Source of the DNA: Streptomyces sp. R33
Lineage (GTDB): Bacteria; Actinomycetota; Actinomycetes; Streptomycetales; Streptomycetaceae
Length of the DNA stretch: 64,000 nt
NCBI RefSeq assembly: GCF_041200175.1
Contig: NZ_CP165728.1
Location: 124,001 to 188,000 of the forward strand
Reading direction: 5' to 3'
Shown here: positions 18,401 to 29,600 of the stretch, one piece after another
How the letters are laid out: each line of letters opens with the position of its first letter
How positions within the stretch are numbered: position 1 is the stretch's first letter
Program-made: the position numbers and the translations under genes
The notes under the pieces: model-generated
Told to the model about the DNA's origin: nothing
The model's database searches: none
The model's input: the letters and a program-made list of their open reading frames with translations, nothing else

Positions 18401-19232
18401 CGTCCGCATCCGCAAGGAGTTCGACGTCGAGATCCCCATCAGGACGATCATCAAGTTCCCCACGGTGGCCGAGCTGGCATCGCTGGTGCTCATCGGCACT
18501 CCCATGGACAACGACGACCCGTTCGCGGTCGTGCTGCCGCTGAACAGCGACCCCGGCACGGGCAAGGAGCCCATGTGGTTCTTCCACGGGGGAGGCGGGC
18601 TGGGCTGGGCGTACTTCAGCTTCGTGACGCACGTGCAGGACCGGAAGGCGTACGCCCTGCAGTCCCGAGGCTCCGACGGCGTGGACCCGCTCGTGGGATC
18701 CGTGGCGGAGATGGTCGACGACTACGTCGCCGAGATGCTGAAGATCCAGCCGGAAGGACCCTTCCATCTGGTCGGCTGGTCCTACGGCGGCACCGTCGTC
18801 CAGGCCGTCGCGCATGCGCTGGACCGGCTCGGGCACGAGATCGCCCTCGTGGCCATCCTGGACTCCCAGCCCGGCGGGCACGGGTGGACGGAGATCCACG
18901 CCAACAAGACCCTGGCGGAGTACCGGTCGGAGCTCGAGGACTTCTTCGGCCAGTACATCGGCACCGACAACCGGCAGGAGTTCCTGGACACCATGTCCAG
19001 GGTGCTGGCCAACAACTCGAACCTCATGATGACGTTCGAGTCTCCGGTCTACCGGGGCGACGTGCTGTTCTTCAGCGCGACGCTCCAGGACGAGCAGTAC
19101 GCGCACCTGTGGCGGCCGTACGTCACCGGTTCCATCGAGGTGCACGACGTACACGCCACACACCACGAGATGAACATGCCCGCATCCGTGGCGGAGGTGT
19201 TCGAGGTCATCAACCGCAAGCTGGCGGGGTGA
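15414..19232 (+). CDS. Second terminal NRPS module, C-A-PCP-TE
   Basis: This 1,272-residue protein is a paralogue of the one at 8631-12527, with the same layout: C (HHIATDG near residue 130), A, PCP (GGHSLLATRL near 986) and TE (GWSYGG near 1120). The C domain and the whole region from A8 to the end of TE are very similar to the paralogue. The A core differs completely: SFDMANTELYLPF replaces AFDFSVWELWGPL. The specificity code read by eye is DMTQIGWTWK, which I do not recognise; Gln, Gly and Trp at positions 4, 6 and 9 recall glycine-type codes (DILQLGLIWK) without matching them. It may be an alternative release module for a related product or serve a position lost elsewhere. The ATG at 15414 lies five bases after the relic tail. 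A 20-bp hairpin follows the stop. Confidence 0.93.
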   Translation: MVPLSFSQRRYWYMHQLEGGETWNMPSALRLTGPLDQDALAAAIGDVVDRHEILRTTYVTDDEGEPHQRILPMAEASAQTRLPVVEVAPEDVPGAIDEAVAHGFDLATEIPFRAHLLRCSPEEHVLVLVVHHIATDGSSGAPLARDLAAAYTARRDGGAPQWEPLPVQYQHYTMWQREVLGDLADPDSLGWAQIEYWRDELDGVPQPLDLPLDRPRSVEATTHGDTVGFGVEPEVAAGLEKLAAERGTTMSMVMYGALAVLLSKLGGGDDVPLGTPIAGRTDEALADLIGCFVNNLVLRVDLSGNPSFADVLAQVRNKSLAAYEHQDVPFDVLVEAINPDRSTAYRPLFQVMCGWQNFEKPVLEFPGLEVEFVQALTSKAMVDLFFSMALDESGALRGDIQYVTQLFDRDTVEAMAARFARVLEQLAADPGVYVGDIDVLIAGEREQLLGAVNDTAEPVLEQGLMEAVRRQCAERPEALAVIGEDESLTYRELDTRSNRLAHWLADRGVRAESLVAVCLPRTVNLMVALLAVLKAGGAYVPLDPDHPRSRIDFILEQVDPVLVLDAETLAGADCSAYPDEAPEVFVRPENTQYVIYTSGSTGTPKGVAVPRGALANFIASTQRRFPLSPADRMLFSTTVSFDMANTELYLPFVAGATMVMAKKDTVTDPSAMMAFIRRHGVTVVQATPAFWQMLLTHEPNAAQGLRIITGAEAVPARLAETLAEQAVEAGNWYGPTETTTWSTMASLKAGAGAPPIGKPIGNTQVYVLDSRMRPVPRGVQGDLYIGGDGVARGYQGRPELTAERFVACPFGPAGARMYRTGDLVRWDRDGQLEYIARTDHQVKVRGFRIELGEIENALARHPGVAQAVVVVREDREGDKRIVGYVVPAAGTGVQADESAGPLLAELSEHLRGRLPEYMVPSALIPLAEIPLTPNGKLDRRALPAEHAAPVAGQEPRDAHEEKLCALFAELLGREKVGIHDNFFTHGGHSLLATRLSVRIRKEFDVEIPIRTIIKFPTVAELASLVLIGTPMDNDDPFAVVLPLNSDPGTGKEPMWFFHGGGGLGWAYFSFVTHVQDRKAYALQSRGSDGVDPLVGSVAEMVDDYVAEMLKIQPEGPFHLVGWSYGGTVVQAVAHALDRLGHEIALVAILDSQPGGHGWTEIHANKTLAEYRSELEDFFGQYIGTDNRQEFLDTMSRVLANNSNLMMTFESPVYRGDVLFFSATLQDEQYAHLWRPYVTGSIEVHDVHATHHEMNMPASVAEVFEVINRKLAG

Positions 19233-19248
19233 CCGGCGCGCAATGACG

Positions 19249-19292
19249 GACGGCGGCCGCCGGGACCCGAACGGGTCCCGGCGGCCGCCGTC
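19249..19292. terminator. Bidirectional terminator between convergent genes
   Basis: A perfect 20-bp stem (19249-19268 with 19273-19292) closes on a GAAC tetraloop. It lies between the stop of the second C-A-PCP-TE gene (plus strand) and the stop of the monooxygenase gene (minus strand), so it can serve both. Confidence 0.85.
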
Positions 19293-19300
19293 GCGGTGGG

Positions 19301-20815
19301 TCAGCCCTGCCGGGCCGGACCGAACCAGGTGGTGAGGGCGGTCCGCAGCGCGGAGGTGTCGGGCACGCCGTCGTCGGTCGCCCAGGCGACATGGCCGTCG
19401 GGGCGGATGAGGACCGCGGCGGGAGCCGGGACCTCGTCGATGGCCGGGACGGGCCAGCTGCCGTCCTCGCTCCGCGCCTCGACGAAGTCGACGCGATCGG
19501 CCCAGGCACCGGCGACCGCCGCGAGCGCGGCGCTGCCGGACAGGTCGAGCAGTACGGGGCGGCCGGCGTGCAGCAGGTCGTAGACGCCGATGGTGCCTTC
19601 GGGCGTCTTGAGGTCGGCGTCGGGGACCCGGCGGCCCGCCAGCGGGTGGTCGACGTCGACCGGGTAGCGGATGTCCAGCGCGGTGAGCATCAGGCGCAGG
19701 TGCCGGTTGACGTCGTCGAACACCATGAGCGAGCCGAACACCTCGCGCAGCGCGTCCGTCTGTGCGCCCGGGCGGGCCAGGGCCGACTGCGCCCGGGTGT
19801 TGTGCAGCACGCGCTCCCCGACGGGGTGGCGCTCGGCGTGGTAGCTGTCCAGCAGGCTCTCGGGCGCCTGGCCGCGCACCACCGAGGCGAGCTTCCAGCC
19901 GAGGTTGACCGCGTCCTGCACGCCCATGTTCAGCCCCTGCCCGCCGGCCGGGAAGTGGATGTGCGCCGCGTCGCCCGCGAGGAGCACCCGGCCCACCCGG
20001 TACTCGGCGGCCTGGCGCGCGGCGTCGTTGAACCGCGAGACCCACCGCGGGCTGTTCATGCCGAAGTCGGTGCCCGCGACCCTGATCAGGGACTCCCGGA
20101 GCTGCTCGAACGTCGGCGTCTCGTCGCGGTCCGCGACGCGGTCGTACTCGGACGTGATCACCCGGAACCAGCCCGGCTCGAAGGCGATCGCCGAGTAGTC
20201 GCCGCCCGCACAGCGCCGCACCCAGACGTAGTCCTCGGGCAGATCGGGGAGCTCGACGTCGCCGATCAGCGCGGTCATCGTCGCCTCGGTGCCGGGGAAG
20301 TCGATGCCCGCCAGCTTGCGCACCGTGCTGCGCCCGCCGTCGCAGCCCACCAGGTAGCGGGCGCGCAGCGTCGCCGCTGCCGGCTGCTCCGTGCCCAGCT
20401 CGACCGTCACTCCGTCCTCGTCCTGGCGGATCCCGCTGACCTCGGACGAGCGGCGGACCTGCACGCCGAGCTCGGCGGCCCACTCCTCCAGCAGCCGCTC
20501 GATGTCGGACTGAAGGATCATCAGCGGGTAGGGGTGCCTCGACTCCGACTCGTCGAAGTCCAGATAAAGGCCGGAGAAATGGCCCACCGGCTGCAGTTCG
20601 CCGACCGCGAGGAAGCGGTCCAGGATCCCGCGCTGGTCCAGCACCTCCAGGGTGCGGGAGTGGATCCCACCGGCGCGCGACTCGCCCGTCCGCTCCGCGA
20701 GCCGCTCGACCACCACCACGTCGACGCCCGCCAGCCGCAGCTCGCAGGCGAGCATCAGGCCCGTCGGCCCGGCGCCCGCGATCACCACATCCGTGTCGAA
20801 GCCGGTGTGTCCCAC
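19301..20815 (-). CDS. FAD-dependent monooxygenase (PHBH/PgaE-like)
   Basis: This is a 504-residue class A flavoprotein monooxygenase of the kind found in aromatic polyketide pathways. It has the N-terminal dinucleotide motif GAGPTG near residue 14, the DG motif (GCDGGRSTV near 160) and the GD motif GDAAHIHFPAGGQGLNMG near 278, so FAD and NAD(P)H binding look intact. The start is GTG at 20815 with GAGGGGGC upstream. These enzymes hydroxylate electron-rich phenol or enol carbons. The local polyketide has an enolisable 2-methyl-3-oxo end, so hydroxylation at C2, as seen in azinothricin-type side chains, is a reasonable guess but not shown. It is transcribed divergently from the PCP-P450-TE cassette, sharing a 391-base control region with repeated palindromes. 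Confidence 0.9.
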   Translation of the reverse strand: MGHTGFDTDVVIAGAGPTGLMLACELRLAGVDVVVVERLAERTGESRAGGIHSRTLEVLDQRGILDRFLAVGELQPVGHFSGLYLDFDESESRHPYPLMILQSDIERLLEEWAAELGVQVRRSSEVSGIRQDEDGVTVELGTEQPAAATLRARYLVGCDGGRSTVRKLAGIDFPGTEATMTALIGDVELPDLPEDYVWVRRCAGGDYSAIAFEPGWFRVITSEYDRVADRDETPTFEQLRESLIRVAGTDFGMNSPRWVSRFNDAARQAAEYRVGRVLLAGDAAHIHFPAGGQGLNMGVQDAVNLGWKLASVVRGQAPESLLDSYHAERHPVGERVLHNTRAQSALARPGAQTDALREVFGSLMVFDDVNRHLRLMLTALDIRYPVDVDHPLAGRRVPDADLKTPEGTIGVYDLLHAGRPVLLDLSGSAALAAVAGAWADRVDFVEARSEDGSWPVPAIDEVPAPAAVLIRPDGHVAWATDDGVPDTSALRTALTTWFGPARQG

Positions 20816-20866
20816 GTCGTTGCCCCCTCGTTCCAGTGCGCCTCTAACGTCGTTAAATCTCGTCCA

Positions 20867-20879
20867 CGTTCACTGAACG
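20867..20879. promoter_or_regulatory. Palindrome CGTTCACTGAACG in divergent promoter region
   Basis: This perfect 13-bp palindrome lies 52 bases upstream of the monooxygenase start. A second short palindrome, TAACGTCGTTA (20845-20855), is nearer the gene in the AT-richest part of the region. Both sit where promoter and operator elements of the minus-strand gene are expected. I cannot assign a regulator. Confidence 0.4.
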
Positions 20880-20941
20880 CGGATCGGCCGGTCAAGGAAC
20901 GCCGGTGCCGGGGCGGCACGGGCCGCTGCCGAACTTGCCCT

Positions 20942-20957
20942 GTCCCGCCGGCGGGAC
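20942..20957. promoter_or_regulatory. Candidate pathway operator, site A
   Basis: The perfect 16-bp palindrome GTCCCGCCGGCGGGAC is extended by CCCT/GGGG flanks that also nearly pair. The same 16 bp recur at 41876-41891 and, with one change, at 21086-21101. It is 250 bases before the PCP gene and 127 before the monooxygenase gene, on the divergent promoter. Repeats of one palindrome in two promoter regions of a cluster suggest a shared regulator. Confidence 0.55.
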
Positions 20958-21083
20958 GGGGAGCGTCGCATGCAGGCTCGCCGGCCCACGCTCAACCCCG
21001 GCGGCCGGTGAACGCCGGAGACCACCAACACGGTGTGAGCGGTCGCGTATTCACGCGACACTCGATTCGGCCATTCGAAGAAT

Positions 21084-21103
21084 TTGTCTCGCCGGCGGGA
21101 CAA
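21084..21103. promoter_or_regulatory. Candidate pathway operator, site B
   Basis: TTGTCTCGCCGGCGGGACAA is a 20-bp palindrome with a single T/G mismatch between arms. It is the same motif as site A, 142 bp away (about 13.5 helical turns centre to centre), and it lies 103 bases before the PCP start. The region 20816-21206 holds no gene. Confidence 0.55.
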
Positions 21104-21206
21104 CGCAAAGGGCCCCAGTGGTCGTGATGGCGGTGACGGTCCGCAGACCGGGCCGAAAATGACGCGGGCGGGCACCCCCGGTCGGCGGAGGAAGGAAAGA
21201 GTGGCA

Positions 21207-21443
21207 ATGGAATCGACGCTGGCGCAGGAAATCGCCGAGCTGTGGAGGGAACTCCTCGACTGCACCGAGGTCGGGGTGGAAGACGACTTCTTCACGCTGG
21301 GCGGCAATTCGCTGACCGGAATCAAGATCATCGACCAGGTGTCGCAGACCTACGGCGTCCAGCTGTCCGTGCGCGACTTCTACCTGGCACAGACCCCGGC
21401 CCGCGTCGCCGAGCTGATCGAGCAGGGGAGGGCGGCGGCGTGA
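21207..21443 (+). CDS. Free-standing peptidyl carrier protein (PCP)
   Basis: This is a 78-residue stand-alone carrier protein with the phosphopantetheine serine in DDFFTLGGNSLTGIKI (about residue 34). Such discrete PCPs hold an amino acid while a P450 modifies it. GGAGGAAGGAAAG lies upstream. Either GTG 21201 or ATG 21207 could be the start; the ATG is used here. The stop overlaps the P450 start by four bases (GTGA), so the two are coupled. No A domain that would load this carrier is in the window, except by cross-loading from another NRPS. The context points to beta-hydroxylation of a carrier-bound amino acid, most likely leucine if this is an azinothricin-like pathway. Confidence 0.9.
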   Translation: MESTLAQEIAELWRELLDCTEVGVEDDFFTLGGNSLTGIKIIDQVSQTYGVQLSVRDFYLAQTPARVAELIEQGRAAA

Positions 21444-22690
21444 GGTTGACGCCTGGTCCCGGGCGCGACATCGACCTCGACAGCGTCGACCTGTTCGACC
21501 TGGACCTCTACACGTCGGGCGATCCGCACCCGATCTGGGACGTGATGCGGGCCGAGAGGCCCCTGCACCACCAGGTCCTGCCGGACGGCCGCGAGTTCTG
21601 GTCGGTGACCCGCTACGAGGACGTCCGCCGCGTGCTCAGCGACCACCGGGAGTTCACCTCCGAGCGCGGCACCGTGCCCACCCACCTCGGGACGGACGAC
21701 GTCGCGGCCGGCGTGCTGATGACGTCCACCGACCCGCCGCGGCACACCGAGGTCCGCCGCCCGCTCGGCTCCAAGCTCACGGCGCGCGCAGTGAAGTCCT
21801 GGGAGGACTCCATCCGGCGCACGGTCGTGGGCTTCCTCGAGCCGGCGCTCGAGGGGGAGACCTTCGACCTGGCCGAGAAGGCGCTGCTCCTCCCGGCGAT
21901 GGTCACGGGCCCGCTCCTGGGCATCCCGGAGAAGGACTGGGCCGAGCTCGTCCAGCTGACCGCGATGGTGACGGCCCCCTCGGACCCGCACTTCCAGATG
22001 GGCAGCGAGGCCGCGACCCTGGCCATCTCCCACCACGAGCTCGTCACCTACGTCAAGGAGTGGGTCAAGACCCGCCGGGAGACCGGCGAGGAGGGCGAGA
22101 GCCTGCTCCACCACCTCATGAGCGTCGCTCCGGGAGGCACGCCGCTCTCCGACGAGGAGATCGCCCTCGACGGCTACAGCATCCTCCTGGGCGCCAACGT
22201 GACGACGCCGCACACCGTCTCGGGCACCGTGCAGGCGCTCATCGAGCGGCCCGTGCAGTACGACAAGGCGGCGGCCGACCTCTCGCTGGTCCCGAACCTG
22301 GTCGAAGAAGGGCTGCGCTGGACCTCGGCCGCGTGCAACTTCATGCGCTACGCGGTGGACGACGTCGAGATCGGCGGGGGCGTGATCCCGGCCGGCGGCG
22401 CGGTCGTCGCGTGGATCGGCTCGGCCAACCGGGACGAGTCCCTGTTCCCCGACCCGCACACGTTCGACATCACGCGCGAAGGCGCCAAGCGCCAGGCCGC
22501 GTTCGGGTTCGGGACGCACTTCTGCATCGGGGCGCCGCTGGCCCGGATGACGCTGCGCATCTTCTTCGAGGAGCTGCTCCAGCGCTTCGAATCGATCGAG
22601 CTCGCCGGCGAACCGGAGCACCTGCGGTCGTACTTCATCGCCGGGATGACCCACCTCCCCATCGTCGGCAAGAAACGGCAGACGCCATGA
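21440..22690 (+). CDS. Cytochrome P450, probably acts on PCP-bound amino acid
   Basis: This is a 416-residue soluble bacterial P450. The I-helix oxygen-activation region is LLGANVTTPHTV near residue 250, the ExxR motif is EEGLRW near 290, and the heme-binding loop FGFGTHFCIGAPLARM carries its cysteine near 361. GTG at 21440 overlaps the PCP stop, and its own stop overlaps the thioesterase ATG (ATGA). The three-gene PCP-P450-TE arrangement is typical of pathways that hydroxylate an amino acid at the beta carbon on a carrier before transfer. The substrate is not readable from sequence. The alternative role, hydroxylating the polyketide or a ring carbon, is less favoured because of the coupling to the free PCP. 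Confidence 0.93.
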   Translation: MRLTPGPGRDIDLDSVDLFDLDLYTSGDPHPIWDVMRAERPLHHQVLPDGREFWSVTRYEDVRRVLSDHREFTSERGTVPTHLGTDDVAAGVLMTSTDPPRHTEVRRPLGSKLTARAVKSWEDSIRRTVVGFLEPALEGETFDLAEKALLLPAMVTGPLLGIPEKDWAELVQLTAMVTAPSDPHFQMGSEAATLAISHHELVTYVKEWVKTRRETGEEGESLLHHLMSVAPGGTPLSDEEIALDGYSILLGANVTTPHTVSGTVQALIERPVQYDKAAADLSLVPNLVEEGLRWTSAACNFMRYAVDDVEIGGGVIPAGGAVVAWIGSANRDESLFPDPHTFDITREGAKRQAAFGFGTHFCIGAPLARMTLRIFFEELLQRFESIELAGEPEHLRSYFIAGMTHLPIVGKKRQTP

Positions 22691-23424
22691 CCACCGGCAC
22701 CACCACCGCCACCTCGCCGTGGTTCGTCCGGCCGCCCTCCGCCGACCACCCCGCCCGGATCTTCTGCTTCCCCTTCTCCGGGTCCGGGGCTTCGGCGTTC
22801 AGCGCGTGGCCGGCCGTGATCGACGACGCCGAGATCTGCCCCGTGCAGTTCCCCGGCCGCGAGAACCGGCTGGGCCACCCGCACTTCGGCACGTACGAGG
22901 ACCTGGCCGCGAGCCTGGTCGAACCGCTGGAGCCGCTGCTCGACCGCCCGTACGCGTTCTTCGCGCACTGCGCCGGTGCGATGCCGGCGTACGAGACCGT
23001 CCTCCGGCTCGCCGAACTCGGCCTGCGCGGCCCGGACTGCCTCGTCGTGTCGGGCCAGCCGGCCCCGCACGACGCCTCGCGCGACCGGATGCTCACGATG
23101 ACCGAGCCGGAGCTGCGCGCCGAGCTGGAGTCGTTCGTCCGCAGCCGCGGGATCGAGCCGCGGCCGGACATGATCGACATGGGCATGTTCGTGCTGCTCC
23201 GCGACCACGCGGCCGCGGGCGCGTACCGGCGGCCCGAGCCGGTCAAGGTGGACTGCCCCATCGTCGTCCTGCACTGGCAGGACGACCCCGACGTGAGCCT
23301 CGACGAGCTCCAGGGGTGGCGCCAGTACTCGGATTCGGTCGAATTCCGGGTCGTCGACGGCGGCCACTACGACTTCATGGACGCGCCGGAAGAGCTGCAG
23401 AAAATCCTGACCAGCTGGCGATGA
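22687..23424 (+). CDS. Cys-nucleophile thioesterase / aminoacyl shuttle candidate
   Basis: This 245-residue alpha/beta-hydrolase is of the type II thioesterase fold (FCFPFSGSGASAF near residue 22, late His in GGHYDF). The nucleophile elbow reads FAHCAGAMPAYE, with Cys95 where the other thioesterases of this window have serine in GHSLG or GHSMG. Cys replaces Ser in aminoacyltransferases such as CmaE and SyrC, which move an aminoacyl group from one carrier protein to another, and in some beta-lactone-forming TE domains. Because it is coupled to PCP and P450, and an NRPS with a disabled A domain lies in the same cluster, I infer that it shuttles the hydroxylated amino acid from the free PCP to that NRPS. 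Simple hydrolysis is the alternative. Confidence 0.85.
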   Translation: MTTGTTTATSPWFVRPPSADHPARIFCFPFSGSGASAFSAWPAVIDDAEICPVQFPGRENRLGHPHFGTYEDLAASLVEPLEPLLDRPYAFFAHCAGAMPAYETVLRLAELGLRGPDCLVVSGQPAPHDASRDRMLTMTEPELRAELESFVRSRGIEPRPDMIDMGMFVLLRDHAAAGAYRRPEPVKVDCPIVVLHWQDDPDVSLDELQGWRQYSDSVEFRVVDGGHYDFMDAPEELQKILTSWR

Positions 23425-23473
23425 AAGCAGTGCAGCCCGCAAGAGCGTTCCGAGGGAACCGGAAGGAATTCGT

Positions 23474-26599
<3,126 letters not shown>

Positions 26600-26640
26600 C
26601 CACACCTGTTCTTCTGAGTCACTGGTTGGGGGAGGCCCTG

Positions 26641-29600
26641 GTGGAGGATGTCGACAAGCTCCGGTCCTACTTGCGACGCGCCGTCGGCGATGCGCAGGAC
26701 CTGCGCGAGCGGGTGCGCGAGCTGGAGGAGTCCGCACGCGAGCCCATCGCGGTCGTGGGTATGGGGTGTCGCTTCCCGGGTGGGGTGACGTCCCCCGAAG
26801 GTCTGTGGGGAGTCGTGTCCGACGGTGTGGACGCGATCACCGAGTTCCCGGCGGACCGCGGATGGGACCTGGAGTCCCTGTACTCCGAGGATCCCGAGAC
26901 GCCCGGCACGACGAACACGCGCTCGGGCGGATTCCTGCACGACCTCGCGGAGTTCGACGCGCCGTTCTTCGGCATCAGCCCGCGCGAGGCGCTCGCGATG
27001 GACCCGCAGCAGCGGCTGATGCTGGAGACGTCGTGGGAGGCGCTGGAGCGGGCGGGCATCGACCCGGCCGCGCTGCGCGGCTCGGCGACCGGCGTGTTCA
27101 CCGGCGTCTACACCACCGACTACGGCCCGCGGATGGGCGGCGCGGCAGCCGGCGAGGTCGAGGGCTTCCAGCTCACCGGCACGCTCCCCAGCGTCGCCTC
27201 GGGCCGCGTGTCCTACACGCTGGGCCTGGAGGGCCCGGCGGTGTCCACCGACACCGCGTGCTCCTCGTCGCTCGTCGCCGTCCACCAGGCCGTCCGCTCC
27301 CTGCGGTCCGGGGAGTGCACCCTGGCGCTGGCCGGCGGGGTGTCGGCCATGCCGACCCCGGGCCTGCTCGTGGAGATGGGACGCCAGCGCGGCCTGTCGG
27401 ACGACGCACGGTGCAAGGCGTTCGCGGACGCGGCCGACGGCACCGGGTTCTCCGAGGGCGCGGGCGTGCTCGTCCTCGAGCGCCTCTCGGACGCACAGCG
27501 CAACGGGCGCCGCATCCTGGCCGTGATCCGCGGCTCGGCGACCAACCAGGACGGGGCCTCCAACGGCCTCAGCGCGCCGAACGAACTGGCCCAGCGCCGG
27601 GTCATCCGGGCAGCCCTGGCCGATGCCGGGCTGCAGGCGAGCGACGTGGACGCGGTGGAGGCGCACGGCACCGGCACCAGGCTGGGCGACCCCATGGAGG
27701 CGGAAGCGCTGCTCGCCACCTACGGGCAGGACCGCGAGCAGGACAGCCCGCTGTGGCTGGGCTCGCTGAAGTCCAACATCGGCCACACGCAGGCCGCCGC
27801 AGGCGTCGGCGCCGTCATCAAGATGACGATGGCGCTGCGCCACGGCGTGCTGCCCAAGACCCTCCACGTGGACCGTCCGTCGACGCACGTGGACTGGACG
27901 TCCGGTGCGGTCGAGCTGCTGACCGAGGCCCGGGAGTGGACCAGCGCACCGGGACGCCCCCGGCGGGCCGGCGTCTCCGCCTTCGGCATCAGCGGCACCA
28001 ACGCGCACCTGATCCTCGAGCAGGCACCCGAGGCCGTCGAGCAGGCACCCGAGGAGCAGCCCACCGCCGCTCCGGCTCCCGCCGCGGTGCCGTGGGTGCT
28101 GTCCGCCCGGTCCGCGGAAGCGCTGCGCGAGCAGGCGCTGCGGCTGCGCGACAGCGTGGCGGCGGACGCGGACCTCCCGCTCGCGGGCGTGGGGCATGCG
28201 CTGGTGACGACGCGCTCGCTGTTCGAGCACCGCCAGGTGGTCATCGGCGCCGACCGCGACGAACTGCTCGCCGCCCTGACCGCCGCTGCCGCGGGTGACG
28301 AGAGCGGCGCCCCCGGTGTGGTGTCCGGAGTCGCGAAGCCGGTGGGCAAGACGGTGTTCGTCTTCCCCGGCCAGGGGTCGCAGTGGATCGGGATGGGACG
28401 CGAGCTGTGGGAGTCCTCCCCGGTGTTCGCGGCCCGTATGCAGGAGTGCGCGGACGCGCTGTCGCCGCACGTCGACTGGTCCCTCCACGACGTGCTCGGC
28501 GACGCCGACGCGCTGGAGCGCGTGGACGTCGTACAGCCGGTGCTGTGGGCCGTGATGGTGTCCCTGGCCGAGGTGTGGCGCTCGTTCGGGGTGCAGCCCG
28601 CGGCCGTCGTGGGCCACTCCCAGGGCGAGATCGCCGCCGCGTGCGTCGCCGGCGCCCTGTCGATCGAGGACGCCGCGAAGGTGGTGGCGCTCCGCTCGAA
28701 GGCGATCCTGGCCCTGTCCGGGCGCGGCGGCATGGTGTCGGTCGCGCTCCCGGTCCAGGACGTGCGCGCACGCCTGACGGACGGGCTGTCCGTCGCGGCC
28801 GTCAACGGGCCCTCGTCCGTCGTGGTGTCGGGCGACGTGGCCGAGCTCGATGCCCTGCTGGCCGCCTGCGAGGCGGACGAGGTGCGGGCCCGCCGGGTTC
28901 CGGTGGACTACGCCTCGCACTCGCGGCACGTGGAGGCCATCGACGGCGAACTGCGCCGGGTGCTGGCGGGGCTCCGGCCGCGTACCGCCGAGGTCCCCTT
29001 CTTCTCGACCGTGACGGCCGACTGGCTGGACACGACCTGCATGGACGCCGAGTACTGGTACACCAACCTGCGCCAGACGGTCCGCTTCGAGGAGGCGACC
29101 CGGGCCCTGGCCGAACAGGGCTTCCGCTTCTTCGTCGAGGCGTCCGCCCACCCCGTACTGACGATCGGTGTCGAACAGACCCTGGACGGCGCGGGCGTCG
29201 AGGCCGCCGTCGTGGGCACCCTGCGCCGCGGCGAGGGCGGCCTCGCGCGCTTCTACCGGTCGGCGGCCGAGGCCTTCGTGGCCGGCGCCGACGTGCCGTG
29301 GGAGAAGGCGTTCCAGGGCTGGGACGGCCCGTGGGTCGAGCTGCCCACGTACGCCTTCCAGCGACAGCGCTACTGGCTGAACGCCCCCAACGAGACCACC
29401 ACCGCCGGGAGCACGTCGGACCACCCGCTGCTCGACGCCGTGATCGACCTGCCCGACGACGGAGAGAACGGCGGTGTGGTGGGCAGCGGGCGCCTGTCCC
29501 TGGAGCGCCACCCCTGGCTCGCCGACCACGTGGTCCACGGCGCCGTCCTGGTGCCGGCCACCGCGCTGCTCGAGATGGCGGCGTGGGCCGCGCACAAGGC

